64,000 bases of DNA from Thermoplasmata archaeon (GTDB lineage Archaea > Thermoplasmatota > Thermoplasmata > Lutacidiplasmatales > UBA184). The stretch lies in NCBI GenBank assembly GCA_027306505.1, contig DAHUZP010000078.1:1-64000 (forward strand), given 5' to 3'. Shown here piece after piece: positions 8,119 through 16,035 of the stretch; the stretch's first letter is position 1; each line of letters starts with the position of its first letter. The notes below the pieces were generated by a model. That model had not been told where the DNA came from. It did no database searches and worked only from the letters and a program-made list of their open reading frames with translations. Made by a program: the position numbers and the translations under genes.

Positions 8119-8686
8119 CGAGGCCTCCCCTGCGGGTGGGAGCGACTTTCTTCGCGCCGTCCGGTACATCGGCGCGAAGGTGACCGAGGCCCTCGCCCGG
8201 ATCGACCCGCCCAACGTCTCGCGCGTCGTCCAGGCGATCCAGCGCGCCCCGCAGGTCTTCGTCTACGGAGCGGGCCGCAGCGGCATCATCGCACGGGCTT
8301 TCGCGATGAGGCTGGTCCAGGTGGGGGTCACCGCCTTCGTGATCGGGGAGTCCGTCACCCCGATCGTGCGCAAAGGGGACCTGGTGGTCATCTTCTCGAA
8401 CAGGGGGGAGAGCCAGTCCTCCCTCCAGACCGCGAACATCGTCCGGAGGGAGGGCGCGGAGCTCGTCGTCATCACCTCCCGGGGCACGAGCAAGCTCTCC
8501 CATGCGGCGAACCATCTCCTGCTCCTCGCCTTCAGCGAGGACGCGGACCGACCGGTGCTGGCCCCCCTGGGGACCCTCTTCGAATCGGGGAGCCTGCGCC
8601 TTTCCGACGGGATCATCGCGGAGCTCATGCAGGCCCGGGGCGAGAACGAGGAGTCCCTTCGGCAGCGCCACGCCATCATGGTCTGA
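8102..8686 (+). CDS. SIS-domain protein, 6-phospho-3-hexuloisomerase-like
   Basis: A 194-residue sugar isomerase (SIS) domain protein. VYGAGRSGIIARAFAMRL, GESVTP, ITSRGTSKL, the PLGTLFE segment and the RHA ending all match 6-phospho-3-hexuloisomerase, which interconverts hexulose 6-phosphate and fructose 6-phosphate in archaeal ribulose monophosphate chemistry. The usual phosphate loop SGSGET is replaced by SNRGES, so substrate choice is uncertain. No hexulose-phosphate synthase is adjacent. It overlaps the endonuclease IV-like gene by 17 nt, so the two are probably co-translated. Confidence 0.82.
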   Translation: MPGSASEASPAGGSDFLRAVRYIGAKVTEALARIDPPNVSRVVQAIQRAPQVFVYGAGRSGIIARAFAMRLVQVGVTAFVIGESVTPIVRKGDLVVIFSNRGESQSSLQTANIVRREGAELVVITSRGTSKLSHAANHLLLLAFSEDADRPVLAPLGTLFESGSLRLSDGIIAELMQARGENEESLRQRHAIMV

Positions 8687-8745
8687 TCCCGGGACGGGCC
8701 TCCACGGTTCGCAAGGCCTTTGGCCTGGGCGCCCCATGTCCCCTC

Positions 8746-9072
8746 GTGCCCGAGGAGCTCTCCCCCATACGCCGGTATTGCGGCGTCTGCGGCTACCTCT
8801 CCTCCGAGCCCACGGGGGCGTGTCCCCGCTGCGCGCAGGCCTCGGCCCACGTGCCCCAGGTGACCGCGGTCACGACGGCCTATCCCACGGACGGACCGTA
8901 CCTCGCCGCCCGACGGCCGGGGCCCCCAGCCTGGGTGGTGATCACGCTCCTGCTCATCCTCGCCATCACCGTGGTGCTCGTGACGCTCGCCGTCGACGGG
9001 GCCTTCGGTACAGCGCTCTCGGCGGGCGTGATGGGCCCTCTGCGCGTAGGCGCCCTCGTCCACGCGACGTAG
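8746..9072 (+). CDS. Zinc-ribbon single-pass membrane protein
   Basis: A 108-residue protein starting at GTG. The N-terminus carries one zinc ribbon (CGVC at about 12-15 and CPRC at about 27-30), followed by a linker and one membrane helix (about 64-84). This architecture is common among archaeal small proteins of unknown function. The C-terminal 25 residues would be outside the cell. Confidence 0.65.
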   Translation: MPEELSPIRRYCGVCGYLSSEPTGACPRCAQASAHVPQVTAVTTAYPTDGPYLAARRPGPPAWVVITLLLILAITVVLVTLAVDGAFGTALSAGVMGPLRVGALVHAT

Positions 9073-9091
9073 GACGGGGGTCCCCCTCGCC

Positions 9092-9538
9092 CTATAGGCA
9101 CTCCTTCACGGTGAAGAAGCAGGGGAGCGTCGTCGTCGATGCGACCCCCGGCACCTCTCGCAGCTTCTCGACCACGAGTCGACCGATCGCCTCCAGGCTC
9201 TCGCCCCGTACCTTGAGGAGCATGTCCCACTCTCCCGCGATGACGTGGACCTCCTGAACCCCGGGCAGTCGCCCGGCCGCTTCCGCCACAGCCCGCTGCG
9301 TCGCCCTTCCGCTCTTCTCGAAGCTCACCAGCACGAAGGCCGAGGTGGAGTAGCCCTCCTCGGCGGGGTCGATGATCACCGTGAAGCGCTTGATCACGCC
9401 GTCTCGCTTCAGCCGCTCGAGCCGGTCGTGGAGGGTCACGCGCGGCACGCCGAGACGGTGCGAGAGCGCGGTAAGGGTGGCCCGTCCATCGCGCCTGAGC
9501 TCCTCGAGGAGCCGACGGTCCTTCTCCTTGAGCGTCAC
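9092..9538 (-). CDS. Lrp/AsnC-family transcription regulator
   Basis: A 148-residue regulator with an N-terminal helix-turn-helix (LKEKDRRLLEEL to DGVIKRF) and a C-terminal RAM domain that binds small molecules, usually amino acids. The GTG at 9538 is preferred over the frame start at 9622: it lies 6 nt after GGGGGG and gives the normal family length. The divergent arginine decarboxylase gene lies 300 bases away and could be a target, but nothing in the sequence proves it. Confidence 0.9.
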   Translation of the reverse strand: MTLKEKDRRLLEELRRDGRATLTALSHRLGVPRVTLHDRLERLKRDGVIKRFTVIIDPAEEGYSTSAFVLVSFEKSGRATQRAVAEAAGRLPGVQEVHVIAGEWDMLLKVRGESLEAIGRLVVEKLREVPGVASTTTLPCFFTVKECL

Positions 9539-9857
9539 GGGGACCCCCCGTCGGGACGGTCCCCGTGAGCGGAGGAGCGCCCCGTCGCCCGGGGAAGGGG
9601 GCCGATCCGATGTCGCGCGCATGGTCCCGGAAGTGGTCCCTGGATGGAGGGGCGCGGCTCGAGCTCAGCCATGGGCCAGCACGAATGTGCCAGGGTCCTC
9701 ATACACGTTGTGGAGGGCTCGCCAGAGGGGCGGCCGACCCCCATCCTGAGACCGGCCCGGCGAGGGGGCGGAGGCGCCACGCACGAGCGCGGCCACGGCC
9801 GCTGGAGTCAGCTGTTCGGACCATGAGCTTAAAGCGCAGCGTGCATCGCCCTCCTTC

Positions 9858-10361
9858 GTGCCCCGGAGCGAGCATCCTACCGACACCACGTCCCTCGTCC
9901 CGATCCCGACGCGGTTCTTCGTGAGCAGCGGTCGCGCGATCAACAAGACCAGCGAGCTCAACGCCTTCGACCTGGCGCTCCTCAAGGCCGGCATCGGGGA
10001 ACAGAACCTGGTGTCCGTCTCCTCGGTGCTACCGGACGGGATCCGTCAGGTGGACCGCCACGTCCTCCCCATGGGCGCGATCACCCACTGTGTGCTCGCC
10101 CGCCACCAGGGCGGCGAGGGCGAGGTCATCAGCGCCGGCATCGCCTACGGCTTCCGAACGGACGGCCACGGCGGATACGTCGCCGAGGGTCACATCCACG
10201 GCACGCAGAAGGCGCTCAAGGAGTTCCTGCGCTGGCGCATGCAGGAGATCGCCCACTTCCGGGGCGTGGAGCTTCGCAAGATCTTCTACCGGACCGAGGA
10301 GCTCTCGATCCCGATGGACCACTACGGGGTCTGCATCGCGGCCTGCGTCTTCCTACGCTGA
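9858..10361 (+). CDS. pdaD: Pyruvoyl-dependent arginine decarboxylase
   Basis: A 167-residue proenzyme that self-cleaves at a Ser-Ser bond inside LVSVSSVLP (about residues 51-59) to form the pyruvoyl group, then converts arginine to agmatine for polyamine and agmatidine synthesis. Family landmarks include FFVSSGRA at the start, the cleavage site and AYGFRTDGHGG. The start is a GTG at 9858. In archaea agmatine is also needed to modify tRNA-Ile. Confidence 0.93.
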   Translation: MPRSEHPTDTTSLVPIPTRFFVSSGRAINKTSELNAFDLALLKAGIGEQNLVSVSSVLPDGIRQVDRHVLPMGAITHCVLARHQGGEGEVISAGIAYGFRTDGHGGYVAEGHIHGTQKALKEFLRWRMQEIAHFRGVELRKIFYRTEELSIPMDHYGVCIAACVFLR

Positions 10362-10369
10362 GGGCGACC

Positions 10370-10391
10370 GGGGTCCCGTGCGCGGGACCCC
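10370..10391. terminator. Perfect 9-bp hairpin between convergent genes
   Basis: GGGGTCCCG (10370-10378) pairs with CGGGACCCC (10383-10391) around the tetraloop TGCG. It begins nine bases after the pdaD stop and lies before the stop of the opposite-strand secreted protein, so it could mark the end of both transcripts. No T-run follows it. Confidence 0.55.
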
Positions 10392-10405
10392 AAGGGCCCC
10401 AGGCC

Positions 10406-11773
10406 CTACAGGACGACCTGCCCCGAGGTGTCGTCGTAGTAGCTCCAGGCGCGTATCGTGTCGCCGGACCCCGCGAGCGGGAAGGTCGAGAGGAGCTCCA
10501 GGGTCATGGTCCCGGAGATCGGGACCGAGCCCACGAAGCTCCACGAGGTCGATCCGGCCGAGCTGGGATATTCGTCGACCGGAGCGCCGGCCGCGCTGCG
10601 TAGCACCGCGATCCAGCCTCCTCCTGCCGGCGCTGAGCAGGACGTGAACGGTGGGGTGCACGTGCCCGGGGCCCCGGAGTTCACCAGGGTCGCGTTGGCC
10701 TGCTGGATCGAGAGGCTGAGGTTGAAGGTCGACATCCCCTGAGGCGTGGCGGTGAAGGACACGTTGTCGTAGTAGACGCTGCCCGCGCCGGAGGAGCCCT
10801 GCGAGCCACGGGCGAAGGTCACCTGGAAGGGCATCGGATGGGTGTTCGTGCCCCCCGCGGTCCCGTTCCCCCACGTGCTGCTGAGGAGCGCGAGGGTGTT
10901 CGCCTGGAAGTCGAGGTAGAGGTAGCTGTACGGGCCGCCGGTGCGCGGGTAGATGGACTGGTACTGCACCGACCACACCGGTTCCACCCCGTAGCCGGGG
11001 CCATTGTAGGACAAGCTCACCCCGAACTGCACCGAGGAGTACGGGTGGGAGCGGAGGAAGGAGGTCCCTCCCCATGCGCTCGCCTGGACCATGAGAGCGG
11101 GGGAGTCGGAGACGTTCCACGGCACGGGGTTGTAGATCCCGAAGGCGGAACACCACCCGACCGGGTCGACCTGCGCGGTGAGGACCCCCGAGTCGTTCCA
11201 CACCGAGACGTAGAGCGCGTGGGACCAGCTGGTGAAGGGGACCGACACGAACCCGATGTACCAGAGGTCGGCTGAGCCCGTCCCCATGAGGGAAGTGGAG
11301 TTCGGGGCGTAGCCCTCCAGGCTGCAAGGGCTCCGCAGCGGGAAGTGGACGGCTGCGCCGATCTGGTAGGCCTCGGCCCGGGCGACCTGCCAGGGACCTC
11401 CCGGGCGGCTGTGCACGACGCTCGAGTTCGCTACGGCCAGCGCTTCCCGGTAGGTTAGCGCGGTGGGCGTTCCGCCGCCACCTTGGCCGCCGTTACCGCC
11501 GCCCCCCGGAGCGATGCCGATGGGAAGCACGCCGACATACCCGAGACCGATGATCAGGATGAGGACCAGGACGATCGCCGCGACCGCCACCAGAGCGCCC
11601 CGGTGGCGGGAGCGTGAGGGGGCATGGGGGGGCGGTGGTGGAGGAGGGGAAGGGGGCGCTCCCGGATAGCCGTAGGGTTCGCCTCCGGGACCGCCGGGCG
11701 CGGCTGGTGCCCCGTACCCATAACCGGGCGGAGCGGCGGGGGCGTAGGGTGAGGGCGGGGCAGAAGGCGGCAT
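10406..11773 (-). CDS. Membrane-anchored extracellular protein with Pro/Gly-rich N-terminus
   Basis: A 455-residue protein without a recognised domain. About 55 residues rich in Pro, Gly, Ala and Tyr lie in the cytoplasm, followed by one membrane helix (about 60-85), a Gly-rich spacer and a long external region rich in Ser, Thr, Trp and Asn with many N-x-S/T sequons, suggesting glycosylation. Repeated aromatic beta-strand-like segments (SLYLDF-type) hint at a beta-sandwich such as a lectin-like fold, but this is only impression. The ATG at 11773 is chosen because AAGGAG lies 6 nt before it. The frame could begin up to 25 residues earlier. Confidence 0.7.
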   Translation of the reverse strand: MPPSAPPSPYAPAAPPGYGYGAPAAPGGPGGEPYGYPGAPPSPPPPPPPHAPSRSRHRGALVAVAAIVLVLILIIGLGYVGVLPIGIAPGGGGNGGQGGGGTPTALTYREALAVANSSVVHSRPGGPWQVARAEAYQIGAAVHFPLRSPCSLEGYAPNSTSLMGTGSADLWYIGFVSVPFTSWSHALYVSVWNDSGVLTAQVDPVGWCSAFGIYNPVPWNVSDSPALMVQASAWGGTSFLRSHPYSSVQFGVSLSYNGPGYGVEPVWSVQYQSIYPRTGGPYSYLYLDFQANTLALLSSTWGNGTAGGTNTHPMPFQVTFARGSQGSSGAGSVYYDNVSFTATPQGMSTFNLSLSIQQANATLVNSGAPGTCTPPFTSCSAPAGGGWIAVLRSAAGAPVDEYPSSAGSTSWSFVGSVPISGTMTLELLSTFPLAGSGDTIRAWSYYDDTSGQVVL

Positions 11774-11910
11774 CGACATCTCCTTGCTCCAGAAAGTTGC
11801 CCTGGACGAGCAACCTCGAGGAGGAGATGTTCCCCAGGGGTATTTCATGCTCTGGATGCGCTCGCGGGGCCCTGCCCCCGAGGAGGCGCGGGGAGGGGGG
11901 CGCTAGGCGC

Positions 11911-12243
11911 TCAGAGCAAGCGCCGGAGGAGCAGCTTGTCCTCGAGGCTCGCGTCGATCCGCAGCTTGCCCGAGTACATCGCCTTGATCGGACCGATCTC
12001 CTTCTTGACCAGGCTCTGGAACGTGGTCGTGTCCGTGGTGATCTTGACTTGAGGGTCGTGCCCGTTGCCGATGCGGGGAGGCGAGAGCTTCCCCTCCTTG
12101 AGCTCCAGGGTGAACGCCCCAGCGTCCGTGAAGTTGAGCTGGATGATCCGGTCCCGACCCCGCAGCTCCTCGCGAACACCAGGGTTCTCCTGGGTGCGAC
12201 GGTTGAAGCGGTCGACGAGCGAGACGAGGAGGTCCTCGATCAT
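11911..12243 (-). CDS. SCP2 sterol-transfer-like domain protein
   Basis: A 110-residue stand-alone SCP2 domain. The pattern of an early amphipathic helix, IIQLNFTDAGAFTLEL, the DPQVKITTD turn and a C-terminal KAMYSGKLRIDASLEDKLLL segment is typical. Such proteins bind lipids or acyl groups. The ATG overlaps the end of rnhB by four bases, so it is the second gene of a two-gene unit. Confidence 0.85.
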   Translation of the reverse strand: MIEDLLVSLVDRFNRRTQENPGVREELRGRDRIIQLNFTDAGAFTLELKEGKLSPPRIGNGHDPQVKITTDTTTFQSLVKKEIGPIKAMYSGKLRIDASLEDKLLLRRLL

Positions 12244-12959
12244 CGGAACGTCTCGAGGGGCCGAAGACGAGGACCCGTCTTAAGCGTGTCGAGAGTGGAC
12301 CAGGAACGTCGCACGCAGGCGGGGAGCGCCTGGCCTTCCTTGAGGAAGCGCTGGACGTAGGCGCGCGTCACCGGGTCCGCGGGATAACCGGAACCTAAGC
12401 GGCGCACGCTCTCCGATTGCAATCGGGCGATCGCCCGGTCCCGGACGACCTTCGCGACGATGCTGGCCGCCCCCACGAGAGGAAGGTCCCGGTCCGCCTT
12501 GTGGCGGGCCACGATGGGGCCCCGCCACCCTCGCCGGGCCGTGCGCCGCTCGAGCTCTCGGGCGAAGCGGGCCTCGTTGACATCGCACGCATCGACGAAC
12601 ACTTCCTCGGGACGGAGCCGAAGCACCAGCCGGGCCATCATGTCGAGCTCGAGGTCGTTGTAGCGGCCGCGGGAGACATATCGATCGATGAGCGCGGGCT
12701 CCGCCCGGTAGGCGAGCGCCCTCCCGCGGATCTTGAGCTCTTGGTAGAGATGCTCCCTCGCCTCCGCCTTGAGGAGCTTTGAGTCGCGAACGCCCAGCGT
12801 TCGCAGTTCACTGTCCCCGGGCGTCCCGTCGGGGGCCGACAGGAAGGCCCCCACCACGAGAGGGCCGAGCAAGCTCCCTCGGCCGGCCTCGTCGAGCCCG
12901 AGCTTCCCCGCCCGGGGGGCCTCCTCCCCTTGGGGGACCAGCGTGCTCTGGCGACCCAC
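12240..12959 (-). CDS. rnhB: Ribonuclease HII
   Basis: A 239-residue RNase HII that removes ribonucleotides and RNA primers from DNA hybrids. The catalytic acids sit in LDEAGRG, in DSKLL, in VDACDVN and in the HKADRD segment. A long N-terminal start begins with GTG at 12959. The gene diverges from a DapA-like gene and is followed by an overlapping SCP2 gene. Confidence 0.93.
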   Translation of the reverse strand: MGRQSTLVPQGEEAPRAGKLGLDEAGRGSLLGPLVVGAFLSAPDGTPGDSELRTLGVRDSKLLKAEAREHLYQELKIRGRALAYRAEPALIDRYVSRGRYNDLELDMMARLVLRLRPEEVFVDACDVNEARFARELERRTARRGWRGPIVARHKADRDLPLVGAASIVAKVVRDRAIARLQSESVRRLGSGYPADPVTRAYVQRFLKEGQALPACVRRSWSTLDTLKTGPRLRPLETFR

Positions 12960-12991
12960 GTCCTCTCCTCCCTTCCCCGATGGCAGCAGGA

Positions 12992-13000
12992 CTTAGATAG
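12992..13000 (+). promoter_or_regulatory. TATA-like box of the DapA-like gene
   Basis: CTTAGATAG is centred about 25 nt before the GTG at 13021, so transcription would begin at or next to the start codon and the message would be leaderless. Confidence 0.6.
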
Positions 13001-13020
13001 GACGAGGGGTCCCCGGGTCT

Positions 13021-13911
13021 GTGCCGCTCAACGGGCTCGTCGTGCCTGCGATCACCCTCTTCGCGGACGACGGAAAGCTGGACCTCGCGAAGAACACCCG
13101 GTTCATCCGGGGACTCATCGACGATGGGGTCCGGCACATCCTCTCGCTGGGCCCTCCGGGGGAAGCGGAGCTGCTCACCCCAGAGGATCTGGAGGCGCTG
13201 CTGGAGAAGGTGGTCGAGAGCTGCACCTTCGGCACGGACGTCTGGGCCGGCATCGATGCCCCTACGACGGAGGACGCGGTCGCCCGAGCGGACACCGCGG
13301 AGGCGGCGGGAGCCTCAGTGCTCGTCGCCTTCCCTCCCCCGGCCCCCGCCGACGCGGGAACGGTCGTGGAGAGGTTCCGGTCCATCCACGCCCAGTCGAA
13401 GCTACCGCTCCTCGCCTACCAGGTGACGGAGCCCTCTCGCGCCACCATCTCCGCAGCGGTCTACCACACCCTCGCGAAGGAGGGGACCCTCGCCGGGGTC
13501 CTCGACGCGGCGGGCACCGCCCAAGGCTTGGACACCCTGCTGCAGGGGGCCCCCGCTGAGCTCTCGGTGTTCACGGGTGACGGGGCGGCCTTGACCTCGG
13601 CCCGGGGACGGGGCTCGCGCGGCCTCGTCTGGGAGAGCGCGAACGTGCTGCCCCGGCTCGCTTCGAAGATCTGGGAGACGTTGGAGAAGGGACCCCAGGA
13701 CCGCCTGGCCCCGCTGCTCGCCTTGCAGGAGGTGGTGGTCCAAGCGGTACGGGCCGGCCCCCAGCCCTCCTCCCTCAAGTTCCTCGCCCACTACCTGAGG
13801 GAGGCCGACGAGGGGTACCGGGCACCGAACGTCGCCCTCACCCCGGAGCAGAGCTCGAAGCTGGTCGCCCTGGTCGACCCTCACAAGGCGGCCCTCCAGG
13901 AGTACGCCTAG
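13021..13911 (+). CDS. DapA/NAL-superfamily protein lacking the Schiff-base lysine
   Basis: A 296-residue protein with the whole dihydrodipicolinate synthase/N-acetylneuraminate lyase barrel pattern: GLVVPAITLF start, a GPPGEAELLT loop, LLAYQVTEP carrying the usual Tyr, and GSRGLVWESAN near the end. The active-site lysine, normally in a G-[IV]-K-D segment, is leucine here (AGVLDAAG; codon CTC at about 13501). The GTTGE loop that holds the catalytic Thr pair also reads GPPGE. It probably cannot act as a normal class I aldolase or synthase. A binding or regulatory role is possible. The GTG start is set by the TATA box 25 nt upstream. Confidence 0.8.
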   Translation: MPLNGLVVPAITLFADDGKLDLAKNTRFIRGLIDDGVRHILSLGPPGEAELLTPEDLEALLEKVVESCTFGTDVWAGIDAPTTEDAVARADTAEAAGASVLVAFPPPAPADAGTVVERFRSIHAQSKLPLLAYQVTEPSRATISAAVYHTLAKEGTLAGVLDAAGTAQGLDTLLQGAPAELSVFTGDGAALTSARGRGSRGLVWESANVLPRLASKIWETLEKGPQDRLAPLLALQEVVVQAVRAGPQPSSLKFLAHYLREADEGYRAPNVALTPEQSSKLVALVDPHKAALQEYA

Positions 13912-14015
13912 AGCTCGAGCGAGCTCCCCGGGCCCCGAGGCCCTCTAGACCCGCCAGGGGGGCGTTCCCGGGCCGTACCGAGGTTGCCGGGGGAGCCCGA
14001 GCGGGCCCGGTATCC

Positions 14016-14023
14016 GTAAATAG
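14016..14023 (+). promoter_or_regulatory. TATA-like box of the S8e-SRP19-GPN operon
   Basis: GTAAATAG lies about 41 nt before the S8e ATG. Initiation near 14045 would give a short leader containing CGAGGGA, a plausible ribosome-binding site. Confidence 0.5.
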
Positions 14024-14060
14024 GGTCCCTCGGTAGGCCCGAACCCCTTCGAGGGACACG

Positions 14061-14462
14061 ATGGGCATCTGGCAAGGACGTCCGCGCAGGAAGCGGACCG
14101 GCGGTCGGCTCCGACCGAACCGCAACAAGCGCCGCTTCGAGATCGGTCGCGAGTTGCAGTTCCCGACGATCGGGGGCACCAAGCACAAGTTCTACCGGGT
14201 CCGCGGGGCCAACCGAAAGGTACGGATCCTTCTCGCCCAGGACGTCAACGTCTACGACCCGATGACGAAGACCTCCAAGATCACCAAGGCGATCACGGTC
14301 CGGGAGAACAAGTCGAACCCGAACTACGTTCAGCGCAACATCATCACGCGTGGTGCGATCGTGGAGACCGAGCTCGGCCCGGTCGAGATCCGCTCCCGTC
14401 CGGGACAACATGGGCAGCTGAACGGCGTGCTGCTCCCCAAGCGTCCGAGCACCTCGTCGTAG
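14061..14462 (+). CDS. rps8e: Small-subunit ribosomal protein S8e
   Basis: A 133-residue archaeal/eukaryotic-type S8e with the family opening MGIWQGRPRRKRTGG, central GGTKHKFYRVRGANRKVR and a C-terminal VETELGPVEIRSRPGQ. It is highly basic. It is followed after 10 nt by SRP19. This protein is absent from bacteria and so anchors the archaeal assignment. Confidence 0.97.
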   Translation: MGIWQGRPRRKRTGGRLRPNRNKRRFEIGRELQFPTIGGTKHKFYRVRGANRKVRILLAQDVNVYDPMTKTSKITKAITVRENKSNPNYVQRNIITRGAIVETELGPVEIRSRPGQHGQLNGVLLPKRPSTSS

Positions 14463-14472
14463 CGAGGGTCGG

Positions 14473-14790
14473 ATGCCCGACCACTTCTACGTCTACCCCA
14501 GCTACCTCAAGCGCTCCGTGCCGCGCTCGGAGGGACGGCGGATCAGCGCGAAGCTCGCGGTCGATGGTGAGATCACCGCGGAGCGGCTGAAGGAAGCGGC
14601 GAGCGCGCTCGGCTTCCAGATCGAGGTCGAGCCCAAGCACTACCCGAAGGAGAGCTGGCGGGCTGAGGGTCGGATCAAGGTGAGCAAGAAGGAGGGGGTT
14701 ACGAAGGCCCAGTTCCTCGTACGGCTCGCCCAGGAGCTTCGACGGCGCGCCTCGTCGGCCTCGGGGGGCGCGAACCGCGCCCCCGCCTAG
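14473..14790 (+). CDS. srp19: Signal recognition particle 19-kDa protein
   Basis: A 105-residue SRP19 that binds SRP RNA helices 6 and 8 to allow SRP54 docking. Recognisable parts are the YVYPSYLKRSVPRSEGRRIS start with the DGE(I/V) turn and the centre IEVEPKHYPKESW with GRIKV. The C-terminal tail is Arg/Ser/Ala-rich. It lies within the operon S8e-SRP19-GPN GTPase. Confidence 0.93.
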   Translation: MPDHFYVYPSYLKRSVPRSEGRRISAKLAVDGEITAERLKEAASALGFQIEVEPKHYPKESWRAEGRIKVSKKEGVTKAQFLVRLAQELRRRASSASGGANRAPA

Positions 14791-14800
14791 GAGCGGAGAG

Positions 14801-15592
14801 ATGGACCCTATCGCGATCTACTTCACCGGTACCGCCGGCGCCGGCAAGACCACCATCACCCGGGCCTTCCACGACTGGATGGAGGAGAGCGGGTACGACG
14901 CGCTCACCGTGAACCTGGACCCGGGGATGGAGGAGCCGGGCTACGAGGCCAACATCGACATCCGGGACTGGGTCAAGCTCTCCGAGATCCAGTCCGAGCA
15001 CGGGCTGGGCCCGAACGGGGCCCAGATCGCGGCGAGCGACGTGATCGCGCTCAAGATCTACGAGGTCCGCGAGGAGCTCGAGCGACTGAACGGCGACTAC
15101 GTGCTCATCGACACGCCGGGCCAGGTGGAGCTCTTCGCCTTCCGGGAGTCCTCCCGAGCCATCGTCGAAGCGCTCACGGGCGAGCGCTCGCTCATCGCCT
15201 TCCTCTTCGACCCCGCGCTCGCGAAGAGCCCGGGAGGGTTCGTCTCGCTCCTGCTCCTCTCGGCGACGGTGCAGTTCCGCTTCGGGCTTCCCCTCATCAA
15301 CGTCCTCTCGAAAGCGGACCTGCTCCGCCCCGAGGACCGCCAGAGGGTCCAGCAGTGGGGGGAGGAGCCCTTCGCGCTCTACGAGGCGGTGGGAGATGAG
15401 AGCCCCGGTAGGGACACCGGCCTCTCCCTCGAGCTCTTCCGGGCCCTCGAGTCGATCGGCCCGCTCTGGCAGCCGCTCTTCACGAGCGCGGAGAGCCACA
15501 CCGGGCTCGAGGACCTCTATGCCACCGCGCAGAAGGTCTTCTCTGGGGGCGAGGACCTGGAGAAGAGCGGCGGAACGAACGCCCCCGACTGA
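14801..15592 (+). CDS. GPN-loop GTPase
   Basis: A 263-residue member of the XAB1/Npa3-like family. The P-loop is GTAGAGKTT (about 10-18), the family-defining Gly-Pro-Asn is in GLGPNGAQ, and the G3 motif is DTPGQVE. The guanine-specificity motif is LSKADLL. Archaeal homologues form tight dimers through the GPN loop. Eukaryotic relatives help assemble RNA polymerase II. The position after two ribosome/SRP genes supports a housekeeping role. Confidence 0.92.
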   Translation: MDPIAIYFTGTAGAGKTTITRAFHDWMEESGYDALTVNLDPGMEEPGYEANIDIRDWVKLSEIQSEHGLGPNGAQIAASDVIALKIYEVREELERLNGDYVLIDTPGQVELFAFRESSRAIVEALTGERSLIAFLFDPALAKSPGGFVSLLLLSATVQFRFGLPLINVLSKADLLRPEDRQRVQQWGEEPFALYEAVGDESPGRDTGLSLELFRALESIGPLWQPLFTSAESHTGLEDLYATAQKVFSGGEDLEKSGGTNAPD

Positions 15593-15621
15593 GGGGCCGC
15601 TCCCCGGAGCACGCCTAGGGC

Positions 15622-15924
15622 TCAGTCGGAGAACATGAGGCCCATGCCCTGGGCCGAGCGCTCTTCCTCTTCCTTGAACTGGGCGTGGAGCTTCTCCCCC
15701 AGCACGGGCTCGACCTTCTTCGCGACGCCTTCCAACTTCTGGTCGGCGTGGGCCATCGTCGTGTCCGCCCCTTCCATGTACAGGTAGAGCTCGTCGTTCC
15801 CTCCTCCGAGAGGCGCCGCCTCGCGGACGATCCGGGTCTGGCGCCACAGGAGGTCGTCCTTCGTCAGGATCTCGTCGAGCTCGCCACGCTTCGCGGATGG
15901 GGTGACGTAGATGCGCCAGGACAT
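15622..15924 (-). CDS. Small conserved-looking protein of unknown function
   Basis: A 100-residue soluble protein that I do not recognise. It begins with a beta strand-like MSWRIYVTPS, has a mixed alpha/beta middle with DELYLYMEGADTTMAHA, and ends in a charged helix and GMGLMFSD. A TATA-like TTACATA at 15949-15956 is about 28 nt before the ATG, which supports it as a real, leaderless gene. It faces the GPN GTPase gene convergently. Confidence 0.6.
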   Translation of the reverse strand: MSWRIYVTPSAKRGELDEILTKDDLLWRQTRIVREAAPLGGGNDELYLYMEGADTTMAHADQKLEGVAKKVEPVLGEKLHAQFKEEEERSAQGMGLMFSD

Positions 15925-16035
15925 GCGGGCCGGCCCACCTCGAAAGGGTATGTAAGTGTTGATGGACCTCCCTCTCTGGACCCCCGAGGGGCCGCCCCCC
16001 CGCCGGGCCTCCCCCCCCGGGTCCCAATCGCGAAC

